From: Perlabentimonas sp034006965
Lineage (GTDB): Bacteria > Bacteroidota > Bacteroidia > Bacteroidales > Tenuifilaceae
Assembly: GCA_034006965.1 (NCBI GenBank)
Contig: JAVERU010000077.1
Span: 1 to 14,698, forward strand
Reading direction: 5' to 3'
Length of the DNA: 14,698 nucleotides
Part shown: in pieces, positions 14,351 to 14,698 of the stretch
How the letters are laid out: each line of letters opens with the position of its first letter
Position numbering within the stretch: position 1 is the first letter of the stretch
Position numbers and translations under genes: made by a program
Notes under the pieces: generated by a model
Databases searched by the model: none
What the model saw: only the letters and a program-made list of their open reading frames with translations
Told to the model about the DNA's origin: nothing

Positions 14351-14698
14351 TCAATTCGCCAGAAACCCAAATGGCTTGAAGCTATCAATGGCCCTTTTAT
14401 ACCTGTCAAAGTAATCGTTGAACGATATGATTGAGCTACAATTCTCTCGTTCCCTAATAAACTGAGAGACTCCACCATTGGCAAAATCGATGGGCACAAC
14501 ATACACCTCGCAGCTGTGTAAATACTCAAACCATACGGCCTGTGATATTGAGGTTGCCTCTCCATTCATCGTGTAGCTTTCGATGGGAGCAAAGCATCTC
14601 AACAGGGTTTGAACAGGTATCTCCTCGTTTATCTGCACACGGGCAACCATTTTGTGCGCTAACACCTGCGCCTCGGCTATACTACTGTAGGTGCCAAG
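14351..14698 (-). CDS. C-terminal fragment of an SPOR-like protein, cut by the window edge
   Basis: The reading frame is open from TGA at 14351-14353 through the right edge, giving at least 115 residues, so the true start is outside the window. The first visible residues, LGTYSSIAEAQVLAHKM, resemble the second half of an SPOR repeat (the family binds denuded peptidoglycan), and the rest, with VPIDFANGGVSQFIRERENCSSIISFNDYF, is not a motif I know. A GTG at 14665 is an apparent start only. The stop lies 35 nt before the ATG of the next exported protein, suggesting a shared transcript. Envelope function is a guess from the SPOR-like part. Confidence 0.6.
   Translation of the reverse strand, partial: LGTYSSIAEAQVLAHKMVARVQINEEIPVQTLLRCFAPIESYTMNGEATSISQAVWFEYLHSCEVYVVPIDFANGGVSQFIRERENCSSIISFNDYFDRYKRAIDSFKPFGFLAN

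Overview
The window looks like a Bacteroidota (probably Bacteroidales-type) chromosome segment. Grounds: a TAnnTTTG-type promoter next to the CRISPR array, a dispersed inverted-repeat element of the CGTCATTGCGA...GAAGCAATCT...AGATTGCTTC kind often seen in Bacteroidetes intergenic DNA, and protein families typical of that phylum. Every gene I can support lies on the minus strand, so the operons read from right to left.

Layout. 1-1566 is a CRISPR array of 21 identical 37-bp repeats, running off the left edge. 1567-1733 is its leader, with a promoter that points into the array. 1734-3176 is an SF1 (RecD/Dda-like) helicase. 3180-3542 is a small Csx20-like protein (candidate ring nuclease), and 3523-4800 is a CARF-HEPN (Csx1/Csx2, TM1812-like) effector. 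4812-10764 encodes the type III effector subunits: a long TIGR03986-like RAMP with a helical C-terminal tail, a small TIGR04423-like protein, a two-in-one Cas7-Cas7 fusion, a Csx10-like Cas5 and a single-domain Cas7. 10768-12285 is a Cas10 that keeps GGDD but has no HD nuclease domain, and 12297-12971 is a Cas6b-like crRNA endonuclease. 13068-14698 is non-CRISPR DNA: a secreted EF-hand/transglutaminase-like protein, a tiny ORF, a repeat element, a small exported protein and a truncated SPOR-like protein.

How it works together (inference from families). Cas6 would cut the leftward array transcript so that crRNAs begin with an ATTAAGAC handle. Cas10, the Cas7 proteins and Csx10 would form an RNA-guided complex that recognises and cuts target RNA. 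The GGDD palm would make cyclic oligoadenylate, the CARF-HEPN protein would become an RNase, and the Csx20-like protein could switch the signal off. With no HD domain there is no predicted Cas10 DNase. No separate small-subunit (Cas11) gene and no cas1/cas2 are present in the window. The gene set resembles type III-D, especially the multi-Cas7-fusion variants, more than classical III-A or III-B.

The array itself is informative. Two spacers are the same sequence offset by 2 nt. A third is a diverged homologue of them, with a whole-codon indel and synonymous changes, which shows that the + strand of these spacers is mRNA sense and the crRNA antisense. Another spacer is an intrinsic terminator in the same orientation. 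One spacer is 96 nt long and strongly structured.
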